Part shown: one piece after another, positions 9,131-18,634 of the stretch
Position numbering within the stretch: position 1 is the first letter of the stretch
How the letters are laid out: every line of letters begins with the position of its first letter
Assembly (NCBI GenBank): GCA_944389175.1
Contig: CALXLK010000011.1
Coordinates: forward strand, 1-64,000
Length of the DNA: 64,000 bases
Origin: an uncultured Opitutales bacterium
GTDB taxonomy: Bacteria; Verrucomicrobiota; Verrucomicrobiia; Opitutales; Intestinicryptomonadaceae
Direction: 5' to 3'
The notes under the pieces: model-generated
The model's input: only the letters and a program-made list of their open reading frames with translations
Databases searched by the model: none
What the model was told of the DNA's origin: nothing
Program-made: the position numbers and the translations under genes

Positions 9131-9655
9131 TCGACTAGTGTGTGGTAGATATTCATAATTCAAATCGCCAATATAAAAACTGAACATTCTCTTGTCTTTC
9201 AAGTTTCGAAATTATTTCCATAATTTTGCCGATGCTGAACCTTTCAGCTATTATAAGCCCTTTTACGCTAGAACATTAATAGAGTTTTAACAAATCTGGC
9301 GATATTTTCTAATTGATAATGCGCTTGTAAATGTTGTGCTCAGGGTTATTTCCAGGCTTTATGGCGTTAACATATCTTTATTGCGGCTATTTGCTAACTC
9401 TTATTTTGTAATATTTTTCTCCTGATTTTCTTTTTTCTATCTTTCTATCTGTCCACTTTCCGCATAAACACACAGCCACGCTCACACTCTCTCACCGTAA
9501 GGATACAGAAACTTAGGGGTTTCTTTATAAGGGCATTAGAGAGCTGGCGCAGAAAATCCGTGCGCACACGGGGCGCGAAAGGCATTTGGGCGTTTAACTT
9601 GACTTATGGGCAGTGTTTATTTACCCTCCAGTCCGTGTTTTGTAGCCTCGCTAAA
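9131..9655. other. Non-coding stretch
   Basis: About 525 bases with no supported gene. It contains pyrimidine-rich tracts (9420-9500) and marks the change from the AT-rich island to more GC-rich DNA. Confidence 0.5.
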
Positions 9656-10888
9656 ATGAAATATCTCTGGGTAAAATATATAAAAATATGTGTCTTTGCG
9701 TCTGTCTTTGCCTGGGCAGATATTTCGTGCGCCGAATCCTATGATTGCAGGGCGGAAATATCGTGGAAAATGCTCTGGGAACACTTCTATTGCCCGAAAA
9801 CTTCGATGTTCTACGACTATGTCAATTCGTGGAGCAGGGGCGAAGAATTTAAATATTTTCCGACCCCAAAAGAAATATCAAAAAATATACCCACTCCAAT
9901 GGGCTATGGCACGGGAATGGAAAATGCGGGCATAAATGCGGACCTTATGATGATTGCAACAATAGCAAAGTATAATGCAACATCTGATCCGTCGCTTGCG
10001 GATTCGGCCAAAAAGATTTTTGACGGCATATGGAATTGCGTAATGGCCCATCAAAATCCTGGTTTTGTCTTGCGGGGCAAGTGCCCGTTCGATGCCTCAA
10101 GCTACTATCCCGTATCTTCGCGCGATCAGGTTACCGAAGTTGTCAATGCGGCCTTTCTGTACCATCAATTCACTCCGTCCAGTGCCGAAAAACTTAGGGC
10201 AGGGCGCCTTCTTCGGGCAATTGCAGACCATCAAATGCGCACGGTAAAAGCCGAAAACGGGTACAATTTTCTCGACGCATACGGCAAACTGCAAAAGTGG
10301 CAAAGGGCTGCCGATCTGTCTAAAATGTGGGAGGTCGCCCCGCATGAGGCGGCAAGATTGCCTATGGTATACATAGCAGCATACGCAGTCTCAAAAGACC
10401 AAAAGTATCTTAAAGAATATACAAAATACTCAAGCGCCGCACTCGAGCAGACGTTGGATTTTTCCAATAAATTGCCCCCGTGGGCTCACTGGCAGATGCA
10501 TCTTTCGATAAGGCTAATATGGGAATTGACCCCGAACGAAGACGAGAGGAATATTTGCGCCAATATACTATCGAGATCGAAATCTTTAGGATTAAAGAGA
10601 ATCTCTCCGGCTCTTAAGCGCTGGTCGAGTTTACCTGACAATACAAAATATATGCTTGCCCCGAATTGGCGCTCCAGCGACAAAGACTTGATGAAGCGCT
10701 GGAGGCAGGTATGGTTTGCATCGGAAGCCCCGGCTTATGCGGCAATGACAGTCGCTTGCGGCACAGAGAAAATGTCCAAAGAAGATGCGAACGTTGTTAG
10801 GGGCCTTCTTGAGCAGGTGCAATATGACAAAATAGCGGGGCAGGCCATGATTTACTATTTGGCTCTCTATTATATTTCTTGCCTATAA
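9656..10888 (+). CDS. Exported helical protein, possibly acting on glycans
   Basis: 410 residues from ATG 9656, chosen because a signal peptide (YIKICVFASVFAWADISCAES) follows directly; an upstream in-frame start would leave an unlikely extension. The body is a succession of helices rich in Trp, Tyr and Asp (WKMLWEHFYCPKTSMFYDYV, GTGMENAGINADLMMIATIA, PPWAHWQMHLSIRLIWEL), as in (alpha/alpha) toroid glycosidases and lyases. I cannot place it in a CAZy family, and no catalytic residue can be assigned. It stands alone between two gaps. Confidence 0.6.
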   Translation: MKYLWVKYIKICVFASVFAWADISCAESYDCRAEISWKMLWEHFYCPKTSMFYDYVNSWSRGEEFKYFPTPKEISKNIPTPMGYGTGMENAGINADLMMIATIAKYNATSDPSLADSAKKIFDGIWNCVMAHQNPGFVLRGKCPFDASSYYPVSSRDQVTEVVNAAFLYHQFTPSSAEKLRAGRLLRAIADHQMRTVKAENGYNFLDAYGKLQKWQRAADLSKMWEVAPHEAARLPMVYIAAYAVSKDQKYLKEYTKYSSAALEQTLDFSNKLPPWAHWQMHLSIRLIWELTPNEDERNICANILSRSKSLGLKRISPALKRWSSLPDNTKYMLAPNWRSSDKDLMKRWRQVWFASEAPAYAAMTVACGTEKMSKEDANVVRGLLEQVQYDKIAGQAMIYYLALYYISCL

Positions 10889-11290
10889 AAAATTCTATTT
10901 TGCTTGAATGGTCATTTTCATCTACGCCTTTGGCATATTAGCCCAAATAGAGTCGTAAACTATCATTTAGGCTTGTCTAATGCGCCACAACAATGGCCAG
11001 TCTGCCGCATTTATTCTTTGCAAGCGTTTCGTTCCACTCTTTTTTTTCTTAGAAATCCCATTGGACGGCTTTTCGGCCTTGTTCAATCATTTATCCTGCC
11101 GCTATGACAACTGGACTTTTCCCAATCAATTTAACACTGAGAAGCAATAGCGCTTGGTTGCGTTGCATGGGGCATGTCGGATTATTTTTGCAACACTAAC
11201 AATAGATGTGTGTTGTAAATTCCCTACTTAGGCAAGGTCCCGAACGTAGATTTTTGTGATTTTCTCGCCGGAGCGTTTAGGCGGGCGCTT
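10889..11290. other. Non-coding stretch
   Basis: About 400 bases between the exported helical protein and the end of the CsgG-like operon. No supported gene and no strong terminator; short GC-rich inverted segments occur near 11268-11290. Confidence 0.45.
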
Positions 11291-11518
11291 TTATTTCTGG
11301 TGTTTGCCGAATGGACTTCTGGCACAGCTTCCAGTGGCCTTAGACCCGCACCATATGCATTTGTCATCTCCGTGCCCGTGCTTGTGCAGTTTTTCAGGGC
11401 CCCTTGCACATGCGCCGTAGGCCCGGCTTCCGCAGTACATGCATTTATCCGCATCGCCATCCGAAAATGCTGTAACGGATGATAAAATTAGAAATATCGG
11501 CAAGATAAATTTAATCAT
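11291..11518 (-). CDS. Small exported protein with two CxxCGS repeats
   Basis: A 75-residue protein, with a signal peptide (residues 1-18) then two copies of one module: KCMYCGSRAYGACARGPEKL and KCIWCGSKATGSCARSPFGK, each followed by a His. Each module has three cysteines and a histidine, a plausible metal (zinc) site or disulfide knot. It is the last gene of the eight-gene operon, four bases after its neighbour. Similar C-x-x-C-G-S ... G-x-C ... S-P modules occur in tiny bacterial proteins, but I know no assigned function. Confidence 0.65.
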   Translation of the reverse strand: MIKFILPIFLILSSVTAFSDGDADKCMYCGSRAYGACARGPEKLHKHGHGDDKCIWCGSKATGSCARSPFGKHQK

Positions 11519-11522
11519 AATG

Positions 11523-11936
11523 TTATATTTTGTTGTATCTATCGTACTCGCTCATTCGCAAGTCGCGCACCAGGGATTTTCTTATGTACTCCATGAAACT
11601 TAGCGGCACATAGGCTTCTCCGCCGCGGGTCGACCCCTTTGAGTCTATGACTACCTTGCCGCTGTAAACGTGTATCTTAAGCTTTGCGTGCTGCATTCCG
11701 TTTAATTGTTCGACTACAATGGGATTGCCGTCGTCCAAAACATTCCATCGCCTTTCGCGCAAAATCTTCATTAAAACCGAGTGTATGTCGGCCTTGCTTG
11801 CTTGAAGGTCCCCTATGACAATTGAGGGCGAGCCCTGTTCTCCGAACATTAGGCTGTTGTCTGTCGTATTTGTCGTGCATCCAAATAGAAGAAGCATTGA
11901 AATCAACACCGCATATATGCTTTTACTTATCTTCAT
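11523..11936 (-). CDS. Predicted lipoprotein of the CsgG-like operon
   Basis: A 137-residue protein with a lipoprotein signal (ISMLLLFGC, lipobox Cys near residue 20). The mature part is small and contains alternating strands and helices (IHSVLMKILRERRWNVL, LKIHVYSGKVVIDSKG, FMEYIRKSLVRDLRMSEYD). Its start overlaps the end of the TPR gene upstream by 14 bases, which implies translational coupling. It is likely anchored in the outer membrane. No known family recognised. Confidence 0.65.
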   Translation of the reverse strand: MKISKSIYAVLISMLLLFGCTTNTTDNSLMFGEQGSPSIVIGDLQASKADIHSVLMKILRERRWNVLDDGNPIVVEQLNGMQHAKLKIHVYSGKVVIDSKGSTRGGEAYVPLSFMEYIRKSLVRDLRMSEYDRYNKI

Positions 11937-13140
11937 CTTTTATTAGGTTTAAAATTTCCTTTGCCCTTTGGACTGTCCATTCCGTACCGGGTTGCCGCTC
12001 CAACGCCCGATTAGCCCAGTAAGCCGCCATATCGTAGTTTTTCAGCTCGTAAAAGCATTTTGCCAAATTTGCCTTTGCGTAGGGCGTGTCTTCGTTTATG
12101 GATACCGCCTGGGCGTAAAATAATATCGCGTGCGACCATTTTTTCTCTTCCTCGTAGGTTCTGCCTATCAGGTTGAACATCGTATCGGATACTGACTCAG
12201 CCAGCGATGTTAGCGCGTATTCCCTGACTTTTTTGAAGTCTGGTTTGGGATTGGAAAACTCGGACAGGGCGTTGTCGGCAGAGTCGTTTTTTTCCGCCGA
12301 ATTTTCAAATGAAATAGACGATTTTTTCTGTGATAGTATTTTTACAAGCGGAATTTCCCCATCTGCGTTTACAGACACATCGATTTTTACAGGCGCCGAT
12401 ACCGGAATCTTTATGCCCGATAACATTGAGGCGCTCAACGGGTATCCCCTCCTTGATATTTCTCCGACCAGCCTTTTGAACGTCTCGTCTATGCCCACAA
12501 ACATTTCGGCGGCGAGGCAGAGTTCGCTATCATTGAACTTTTCTACCGGTATATTCCCCATGTCTTTCGCCAGCCAAGATTCGGGCACCGATTTTAGCGG
12601 CAATCTTTTGCGGCAGCATTGAATTTTGGAGTTTTCAGGGAAAAGTTCGCCTTCCGGATACTTTAGAATTAGGGCAGTCTCAAGTTGCAGCAGTTTGTTG
12701 CGCGCCAATCCCGCTATTAGGCGTTTATGGTCCTTGGTAAAATCTATTACGGGGAAGTTTTCTATGTTCTTTTGGGGGATTTGCAATACGCAGCAGGCCC
12801 GCCCGTCTTTTAATATTACAGTCCTTATGATTTTTGCGTTATTTATGGCTCCCGAAATATGCTCGTAGAATACGCTATATTTTATTTTGCCTGACAGCGG
12901 CGCTAGCTCGTTCGGCAGAATGGCCTTTTCCGAGACGGCGAATTTTGCAAACTCTTCTTGGGCGCTTAATTCGGCCCTCGTCAGGGCATTTTCCTTTGAG
13001 GCGTCGCTCTGGGAGCGAACTTGCGCGTACCCGGTGACGTAATAGAACCCGCCATCGCGGATTATTTCACCGCATAGACGGTTGCAGAGACAGCATAAAC
13101 CTGTCGCTGCAATCACCTCGAATATATTAGAAATCCTCAC
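11923..13140 (-). CDS. Exported protein with LPP20-like N-terminus and TPR C-terminus
   Basis: 405 residues. After a short hydrophobic leader rich in Cys, the N-terminal part reads GFYYVTGYAQVRSQSDASKE followed by ALTRAELSAQEEFAKFAV, the strand-then-'A..A...A' helix layout of LPP20/FlgT-N-like domains. Residues about 310-400 hold TPR units (AILFYAQAVSINEDTPYAKA, NYDMAAYWANRALERQPG). The gene overlaps both neighbours by 14 bases. A scaffold or assembly role in the envelope is likely, inferred from domains and operon. Confidence 0.65.
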   Translation of the reverse strand: MRISNIFEVIAATGLCCLCNRLCGEIIRDGGFYYVTGYAQVRSQSDASKENALTRAELSAQEEFAKFAVSEKAILPNELAPLSGKIKYSVFYEHISGAINNAKIIRTVILKDGRACCVLQIPQKNIENFPVIDFTKDHKRLIAGLARNKLLQLETALILKYPEGELFPENSKIQCCRKRLPLKSVPESWLAKDMGNIPVEKFNDSELCLAAEMFVGIDETFKRLVGEISRRGYPLSASMLSGIKIPVSAPVKIDVSVNADGEIPLVKILSQKKSSISFENSAEKNDSADNALSEFSNPKPDFKKVREYALTSLAESVSDTMFNLIGRTYEEEKKWSHAILFYAQAVSINEDTPYAKANLAKCFYELKNYDMAAYWANRALERQPGTEWTVQRAKEILNLIKDEDK

Positions 13141-14521
13141 TTTCTATGCTTTGAATTTTATATTTTTGCGCTTCGACAGAGCGCCCTTTGCCCGAATCGG
13201 CGTTATTTGCAGAGCGCTGGGCTGCGGAATTGTCGCCCCCTCTTCTGACTGCCGTATTGCCTCCCCTGTTGAGAGTAGCATCGCGCATGCTTTCCCTGCT
13301 TGTATTTGCCGTGTCTGAAGTCTTTATGCTCCACATTCTGACTACCCCGCAAATTATCGAACCCGAACGCGGGTCTGTTATTTCCCAAGAACGTATCGTA
13401 GATATACCGGGAATGCTGAGGGCACCGGCTTCGGTCTCTATCATTTTGCTCATGGTTTCTTCGACAGACTTAGCCGTCATGGCTTCGGTTTCTTTACCGG
13501 TTTCCAGACCATTTTTTGTGCCCGCATATGCTACTGTTTCGCCCGCGAAATTTCTTATGAAGCCGTCGGCTTCGAGTGTGGCCTTTTCATATGCCATGTC
13601 GATTGAAGTGGCGCTTTTACTCCTGGCTTTTGTCTGCCCGTAGGAAATTATTACTATGTTTCCGTCTTCATCGGACGTCATTTGTACTCCAATCGACGGA
13701 TATAGTTGCGAAATCTTTAACTTCTTTATCCAGATTCCCACCGGATCGCCTTTCCTGGGCGTAACTTTTGGCGCATAGCCGGTTCCGTTAATGGCGCCTG
13801 CCAACAACTTGGTATTCTCAGAGTAATAGCAGACAACAGTAATCTTTTTGTCTTGCTCGAAGATTTTGGAAGTAATTAGCGCTCCAACTTGCGTCTTGGC
13901 AAGTGCCTCGACAGAATCAGAAAATACGCTTTCATTCAATACATCTTCAATGATAGGCTTTGCCTTTTTGTCGGTGATATTTACACCGGATTTTTTTAAC
14001 GCGTCATCCAATTTCTTATTGACTAACATCTTGACCTTGTCGAAAATCGTCGGCGGTATGCTGGCTTTGGCTTCGGCTTCCGCCATTATTGCTTTTGCGG
14101 ATTGCGGTTCCAATGCGGCATATTTTGATCTCGTGGATATTTCCTGTGCGAAAAATCTCGTAATCGCGGATTTTGCATTTAGCATTGCCTTTTTGTACGC
14201 GTTGACACGGTATATCTGGAAGTCCTTGTCTGCCGGTGACACCTCTATGGCCGAACTTCCGATTGCCACATATCTGCCGTCTTTGTTTAGGCCTTCTACC
14301 CATCCCTTTTTTATGAGATAATCGTTCGCCGCGCTTTTTGCGTCGCTTACTGCTTCAGCCTGGGCGTCGAGTTCGGATAGAAAACTCAGGCTTCCCGCGG
14401 AATCGGCGGCCGGAGCGCTCTCCTGGGCCGCGGCCTGTGGTTGATTGCCCGCAGCTTGGGCGAATAGGCTCGCGCTTGAAAGTGTTGCGGCAACTATTGT
14501 CGCTATAATTTTTTCTACCAT
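13127..14521 (-). CDS. Exported protein with two LPP20-like modules
   Basis: 464 residues with a signal peptide (IIATIVAATLSSASLFAQAA), then a Gln/Ala-rich linker and two similar modules: VAIGSSAIEVSPADKDFQIY plus AYKKAMLNAKSAITRFFAQE (residues about 85-130), and IISYGQTKARSKSATSIDMA plus AYEKATLEADGFIRNFAGE (about 285-330). A Ser/Arg/Asn-rich tail follows. The general look is of the DUF6844-type proteins seen in Verrucomicrobiota, which I name only as a resemblance. It overlaps the CsgG-like gene by 7 bases and the TPR gene by 14. Confidence 0.6.
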   Translation of the reverse strand: MVEKIIATIVAATLSSASLFAQAAGNQPQAAAQESAPAADSAGSLSFLSELDAQAEAVSDAKSAANDYLIKKGWVEGLNKDGRYVAIGSSAIEVSPADKDFQIYRVNAYKKAMLNAKSAITRFFAQEISTRSKYAALEPQSAKAIMAEAEAKASIPPTIFDKVKMLVNKKLDDALKKSGVNITDKKAKPIIEDVLNESVFSDSVEALAKTQVGALITSKIFEQDKKITVVCYYSENTKLLAGAINGTGYAPKVTPRKGDPVGIWIKKLKISQLYPSIGVQMTSDEDGNIVIISYGQTKARSKSATSIDMAYEKATLEADGFIRNFAGETVAYAGTKNGLETGKETEAMTAKSVEETMSKMIETEAGALSIPGISTIRSWEITDPRSGSIICGVVRMWSIKTSDTANTSRESMRDATLNRGGNTAVRRGGDNSAAQRSANNADSGKGRSVEAQKYKIQSIESEDF

Positions 14522-15735
14522 ACAATATCCTCTTTGTTTGATAATTTTTCCTGTTTTTTAGGAGATTTTTTATCCTTTAAAATTCTGCATACGATTTCTT
14601 TTTGCTTAAATATTTCTTTTATATTTTCGCTGTCATTCAATATGCGAGCGTCGCTTGTTTTGCTTTTAACGCGGATAATCTCAATATCGCCGCATTTTGT
14701 CTCTTTCCTGCCGAGCGATTCGCCGGTGTATGGGTCTTTTATTATTTCCCCCAAGGCAAACATTTCGTACCTGTCGCCTTCGACGACGCTTTCGCCGCCC
14801 TGGTTTAAGATAACCTCGTCCCCTTCAACCGCGACGACTCTCAGCGGATATATATTATCAATTACTTTTTTTACCGCTGTATCGGCGAATTTTTTGAAAA
14901 TATCAATTATCGGGGAATCAATATTGCGGGATAGCGTTACTTTTGTGTTGATAAGGCCTGAAAATTTTATCTGCCTTGTGGCTACATCTATAAATCTCAG
15001 GCTAACCCCGCAGCCGGAATCGTTAAAAGACGTTTTCAACCCCGACATTTCCATGTTAACCGACTTCTGCACAGATGTTAGCGACTCGACGCCCCCGACA
15101 ACTATGTAGTCTGCCCCGAGAACCTGCCCGAATTTGCACATTTCCTCTATCGGTGTGTCGGCGTTTGCAATTGTGGCCTTTTCTTGAAGAATGTCGTCGG
15201 CGTATTCCCTGTCCAAGACGGTAAATTTTCGCGTGGCCACCATTTTGTCGACAAGCGCCTGCGTGGAAATCCTGGATACGTCTTCCTTCGACACATCGGA
15301 GTCTCCGACATTGTATTTATCCTTGAGTGTTTTAAGCGGGAATATGGCAATTCTAAGCCTATTTTGGTTGCCATTGTCGTATTTGGCAATCTTTGCCCTG
15401 ACTTTCGCCTCCTTTATACCGCTTTCGGTTTTGTTTACCGATATAATTTCGTAAGAGGCCACGATGCCCCTGGTCGCCGAAGCGACTCTCTTTTTAAGCT
15501 TTTGGCTGGAATACGACTCGTCGTCGGAAATGCTTTCCACGGCTTCCAGCTGGCTTTTTGTCGATATCGCCAGGCCGTTTACTTGCGATACGCACTCTAC
15601 TATGGCAGACTCCACCGCCGAATTGTCGTCGGCTCCGCGCCCGGTGCCCTCCACATCGACATACTTTATTTTTTGTGCGCCCGCATCCAGCAGCGACGCC
15701 AAAATAACGATGAATGAAATCAGCGCGTTTTTCAC
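14515..15735 (-). CDS. CsgG/HfaB-like outer-membrane assembly protein
   Basis: 406 residues. A signal peptide (residues 1-20, no lipobox Cys) is followed by an LPP20-like segment, then a CsgG domain at about 145-290: LRIAIFPLKTLK, QALVDKMVATRKFTVLDREY, then KFGQVLGADYIVVGGVESL and VSLRFIDVATRQIKFSG. CsgG forms the curli secretion pore; relatives help anchor holdfasts or flagellar rings. The C-terminal part (GDEVILNQGGESVVEGDRYEM, DPYTGESLGRKETKCGDIEI) resembles the FlgT C-terminal domain. The start overlaps the preceding gene by 4 bases (ATGA). It is the only recognisable core of the operon, though loss of the lipid anchor is unusual for CsgG. Confidence 0.75.
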   Translation of the reverse strand: MKNALISFIVILASLLDAGAQKIKYVDVEGTGRGADDNSAVESAIVECVSQVNGLAISTKSQLEAVESISDDESYSSQKLKKRVASATRGIVASYEIISVNKTESGIKEAKVRAKIAKYDNGNQNRLRIAIFPLKTLKDKYNVGDSDVSKEDVSRISTQALVDKMVATRKFTVLDREYADDILQEKATIANADTPIEEMCKFGQVLGADYIVVGGVESLTSVQKSVNMEMSGLKTSFNDSGCGVSLRFIDVATRQIKFSGLINTKVTLSRNIDSPIIDIFKKFADTAVKKVIDNIYPLRVVAVEGDEVILNQGGESVVEGDRYEMFALGEIIKDPYTGESLGRKETKCGDIEIIRVKSKTSDARILNDSENIKEIFKQKEIVCRILKDKKSPKKQEKLSNKEDIVW

Positions 15736-16820
15736 AGCAGTCCTTTGCCCCTTAACTTATCTATTATTTCTTCGGCGGCGCTTTTTGCGCAATTGTCCAG
15801 GGCGTTTTTCTTGGCCAACGACTGGTCGCTTCCAATGCCCCTTACCGTTATGGGCCTGAGCGAAGCCAGTATTTTGGGAAATTTGCCCGAAATATTGTAA
15901 ATTTTGGCGGAGACGGTTGCCGAAACCAGAGGTTTGCCCGTCGCCGCGTGAATTTGTTTTGCGCTTAAATCCACCGTTCCTACCACTATATATTTTATAT
16001 CGTTTTCAGGGTCCTTCAACTCACGCATAATTTTACGCCAAGTAGCGGGTTTTATGCTGGTGCCCTTGCCGTAATCCTCCTGCATGAGCCCTATCGAATC
16101 AAAAAACGACCCGTCGGAAATGTTTTCCATGCCCTTTGAAGAAAATACGTCTGTGAGAAATCCCCCGAATTCGCCCCGGCTTACCTCGTCTATCCTGTAC
16201 TCTTGGACATCGCTTTTGTTTATCGTGGAGCCCCCCGTGGTCACGACGCTCATGCTCTCGGCGGACTCCCTAACGGCATTGGAGCCGTCCGAATTTTCCG
16301 CGCTTATGGCGCCGGATTTTTCGCCTTGGCTCTTCTCAACTTTTGTGACTTTCGCATCGAAAGACGTAGTGGCGGCAACTTCTCTTGCTATGAAGAACAC
16401 CACTATGTTGTTTTTTGCAAGCGTGGCGTCCTTTGAGCCAAACGAGTCGCCAATGTCGTTTTTTATTTTGGCATCGTCTACTATCGCCTCTATTATGACA
16501 GAGTACATTCTGGATTTTTTATCCATTTTATCCTTTGCCACATTGTATCTTATTATGTAGCGGTCGGGATTTGAAAGAAACTGGGCTCTCTTTTGTTCAA
16601 AGAGCTTTCTCGTCGCATCCGGCAGAGTGTCCGCGTAGGCTAGCACCGCGTTTGACTTGGCCTTGTTTAACGCGTGTACGCGCTCGTCTTCGTCGGGAGA
16701 CGACTTGAAAATGCCGTCAGAGTATTGGTAGTCGCCTTTCCCTATGACCATCGTTTCGGCATGCGCAAACACGGGCAATATCAAAAGAATTGCCGCCAGT
16801 ATGTTCCTGATTGTACTCAT
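15732..16820 (-). CDS. Exported LPP20/FlgT-N-like protein
   Basis: 362 residues with a clear signal peptide (ILAAILLILPVFAHA). The segment VIGKGDYQYSDGIFKSSPDE plus HALNKAKSNAVLAYADTL (residues 26-70) has the same strand/helix design as the N-termini of three neighbouring proteins. A Ser/Glu-rich stretch sits mid-protein, and the C-terminal part (YIVVGTVDLSAKQIHAATGK, VSATVSAKIYNISGKFPKIL) recalls the peptidoglycan-associated or CsgG-like 'gadyvv.G' strands. It ends in a 4-base overlap with the CsgG-like gene. It may interact with that protein; no function is known. Confidence 0.65.
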   Translation of the reverse strand: MSTIRNILAAILLILPVFAHAETMVIGKGDYQYSDGIFKSSPDEDERVHALNKAKSNAVLAYADTLPDATRKLFEQKRAQFLSNPDRYIIRYNVAKDKMDKKSRMYSVIIEAIVDDAKIKNDIGDSFGSKDATLAKNNIVVFFIAREVAATTSFDAKVTKVEKSQGEKSGAISAENSDGSNAVRESAESMSVVTTGGSTINKSDVQEYRIDEVSRGEFGGFLTDVFSSKGMENISDGSFFDSIGLMQEDYGKGTSIKPATWRKIMRELKDPENDIKYIVVGTVDLSAKQIHAATGKPLVSATVSAKIYNISGKFPKILASLRPITVRGIGSDQSLAKKNALDNCAKSAAEEIIDKLRGKGLL

Positions 16821-16822
16821 TT

Positions 16823-17959
16823 TTATTTACAGTTTTGAATTATTGGGGGAAATTCGCTGAACTTCTCGTCGTTTTTTAGCCTTTGGCCGGCCGACTGAGT
16901 AAGCATTATCAAGACGTTCATATATTCGGCGTCGAAGGGCCAATTCTTTTCTTCGCCGGCTATGTACACGGAGGAATTGCCTTTGCCTATCGTCCTGTTG
17001 AATACAATTTCATCTTCAATATCCCTCACCGATACGCGGTACGAGGCCCCAAAAAAGTAGGTTCTAATTCCCCGGTTTTCCTCCGCTATCTTTGAGAGCA
17101 ACTTTCTTAGCGATATGTCTATTTTATAGGTTGATCGCGGCGGATGCAATAATAGCTGGTTTGTAAGCTTCTCGGCTTCCACATATCCGTCGGCCATGAC
17201 ATAAAATATTTCAGAGCCTTCGTACGAATACGGAATGACTGGCACTTCAAAATTTTTGTATATATAAGCTCCAAACAAATTGGCTATAAACTCCTGGGCT
17301 TCCTCCTGGCTGAATCCCATCTTTTGGACATTGTCGCTGGCTTCGGGAAGTATGTTAACTTTCGATACCCCTATCGACGAGGCGTGCATCCTCTCCGGAG
17401 TTATCTTCGATATTACCTCTATAAAAAAATCAAAAATATTTAGGTTTTCAGACCCCACCACAAACGCATCTCTGCCGTATATCTTTTCGAAGATTGATTC
17501 TATTTGTTTTTCATCCGGCGGAACGTCGCAGATTTGTGAATACGAAATTATAAAGGGATGCGAGGCCAAAATTGATTTGCTTTTGAAATCGAAGAACATC
17601 GCCTCCGCAACGATGAAAACTTCTAGCTTATATTTATTAAAGCCCGACAGCTTTGATACGTAATTTTTTTCTAAGTCCACCACGAACGCAAGGCTTACAG
17701 CGTCGCCTTTTATGGAGCCGAGATCCTGCGTGAGTACGCTAAAGTTCGAGCCTCTATATTGGGAAAGCCTCTCGGCCAGAACTTTGTTTAAAGAGTTTTT
17801 TTTAGTAAGCTTCCATGAAAAAGGGAAGCGCTTTGCCACGCTGTTTTCTCCCGCCGATTTCCCGGCAAAGACTATGCCCGAATTTACAACCTCCATGCCG
17901 TTCAAAAAGCATGCGGGAAACGCGAGCAAGGCAAGTACAAGCAGCAAAGCGCCCCTCAT
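16823..17959 (-). CDS. Exported protein of unknown family
   Basis: 378 residues with a hydrophobic leader (LLLVLALLAFPACFLNG; Cys17 could be a lipobox). The rest is mixed alpha/beta with no motif I recognise; segments such as NKVLAERLSQYRGSNFSVL and YKLEVFIVAEAMFFDF suggest a CsgG-like 'A-domain' order, but weakly. It starts three bases after the stop of the first operon gene and ends two bases before the next, so it is an operon member. Confidence 0.6.
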   Translation of the reverse strand: MRGALLLVLALLAFPACFLNGMEVVNSGIVFAGKSAGENSVAKRFPFSWKLTKKNSLNKVLAERLSQYRGSNFSVLTQDLGSIKGDAVSLAFVVDLEKNYVSKLSGFNKYKLEVFIVAEAMFFDFKSKSILASHPFIISYSQICDVPPDEKQIESIFEKIYGRDAFVVGSENLNIFDFFIEVISKITPERMHASSIGVSKVNILPEASDNVQKMGFSQEEAQEFIANLFGAYIYKNFEVPVIPYSYEGSEIFYVMADGYVEAEKLTNQLLLHPPRSTYKIDISLRKLLSKIAEENRGIRTYFFGASYRVSVRDIEDEIVFNRTIGKGNSSVYIAGEEKNWPFDAEYMNVLIMLTQSAGQRLKNDEKFSEFPPIIQNCK

Positions 17960-17962
17960 TAA

Positions 17963-18580
17963 TTAGTCCTCAAGATCGGATTGTTTTGCAACCTTGTCGG
18001 CGACGGCGTTGACGTCGTCCATGCTGATGCCGTTTTCCGTGGCATACACGGTGTAGGCGTCAATAGTTACGGCTACATTCTTGAGGTCTGTCCCCATTGC
18101 GTCGGAGAGGCTCGTCAGGAAGCTGAGCTGGCTTGCGGCGCTGCCGAACGGGTTCGAAGCCGCCTCTTGCTGGAGGGCCTTTACGCTTTGAAGAACTTTA
18201 TCCAAAAGAATCTTTTCCTGCGCGACACCGCCGATCAGGTATCCCAGGGACTCTACAAATTCCTTCTTTGCAGATTCCGAAGCAAGCTTGACGGCCTTGT
18301 CCATTTCGGGCATCTTGCTTGCGTCCAGAACCGCTTTCGTATCGCTCAAGTTTTTGGCTCTCTTGAGCTGATCCAGCTGCGCCTGCATTTTGTTGGCCTC
18401 GTCGTTGTTGCCAACGCAATTGGCCGCGTGGATTCTCGCCTGCATGTATTTTGCGCAGATCCCCTTATAGGACTTGAAATCCGCATTGTTAGATACGTCG
18501 GTATCCCCGCCGCCAAGTGTTCCACAGGCAACAAGTGCCAATGACGCCATTACCAATATACTTTGATATATTTTTTTCAT
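17963..18580 (-). CDS. First gene of the CsgG-like operon, helical lipoprotein
   Basis: 205 residues from ATG 18580. I prefer this start because MKKIYQSILVMASLALVAC is a textbook lipoprotein signal with lipobox LVAC; a longer frame to 18631 would bury it. The mature protein is almost all helix with Ala/Lys/Gln-rich heptads (MQAQLDQLKRAKNLSDTKAV, KILLDKVLQSVKALQQEA), perhaps a periplasmic coiled coil. It lies 55 bases from the left arm of the inverted repeat and is probably the first gene expressed from it. Confidence 0.65.
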   Translation of the reverse strand: MKKIYQSILVMASLALVACGTLGGGDTDVSNNADFKSYKGICAKYMQARIHAANCVGNNDEANKMQAQLDQLKRAKNLSDTKAVLDASKMPEMDKAVKLASESAKKEFVESLGYLIGGVAQEKILLDKVLQSVKALQQEAASNPFGSAASQLSFLTSLSDAMGTDLKNVAVTIDAYTVYATENGISMDDVNAVADKVAKQSDLED

Positions 18581-18634
18581 TTTTCTTAATTTAGAGTTGG
18601 TTACTTTGTTAGAATTAAGTATGAACTGCATAGA

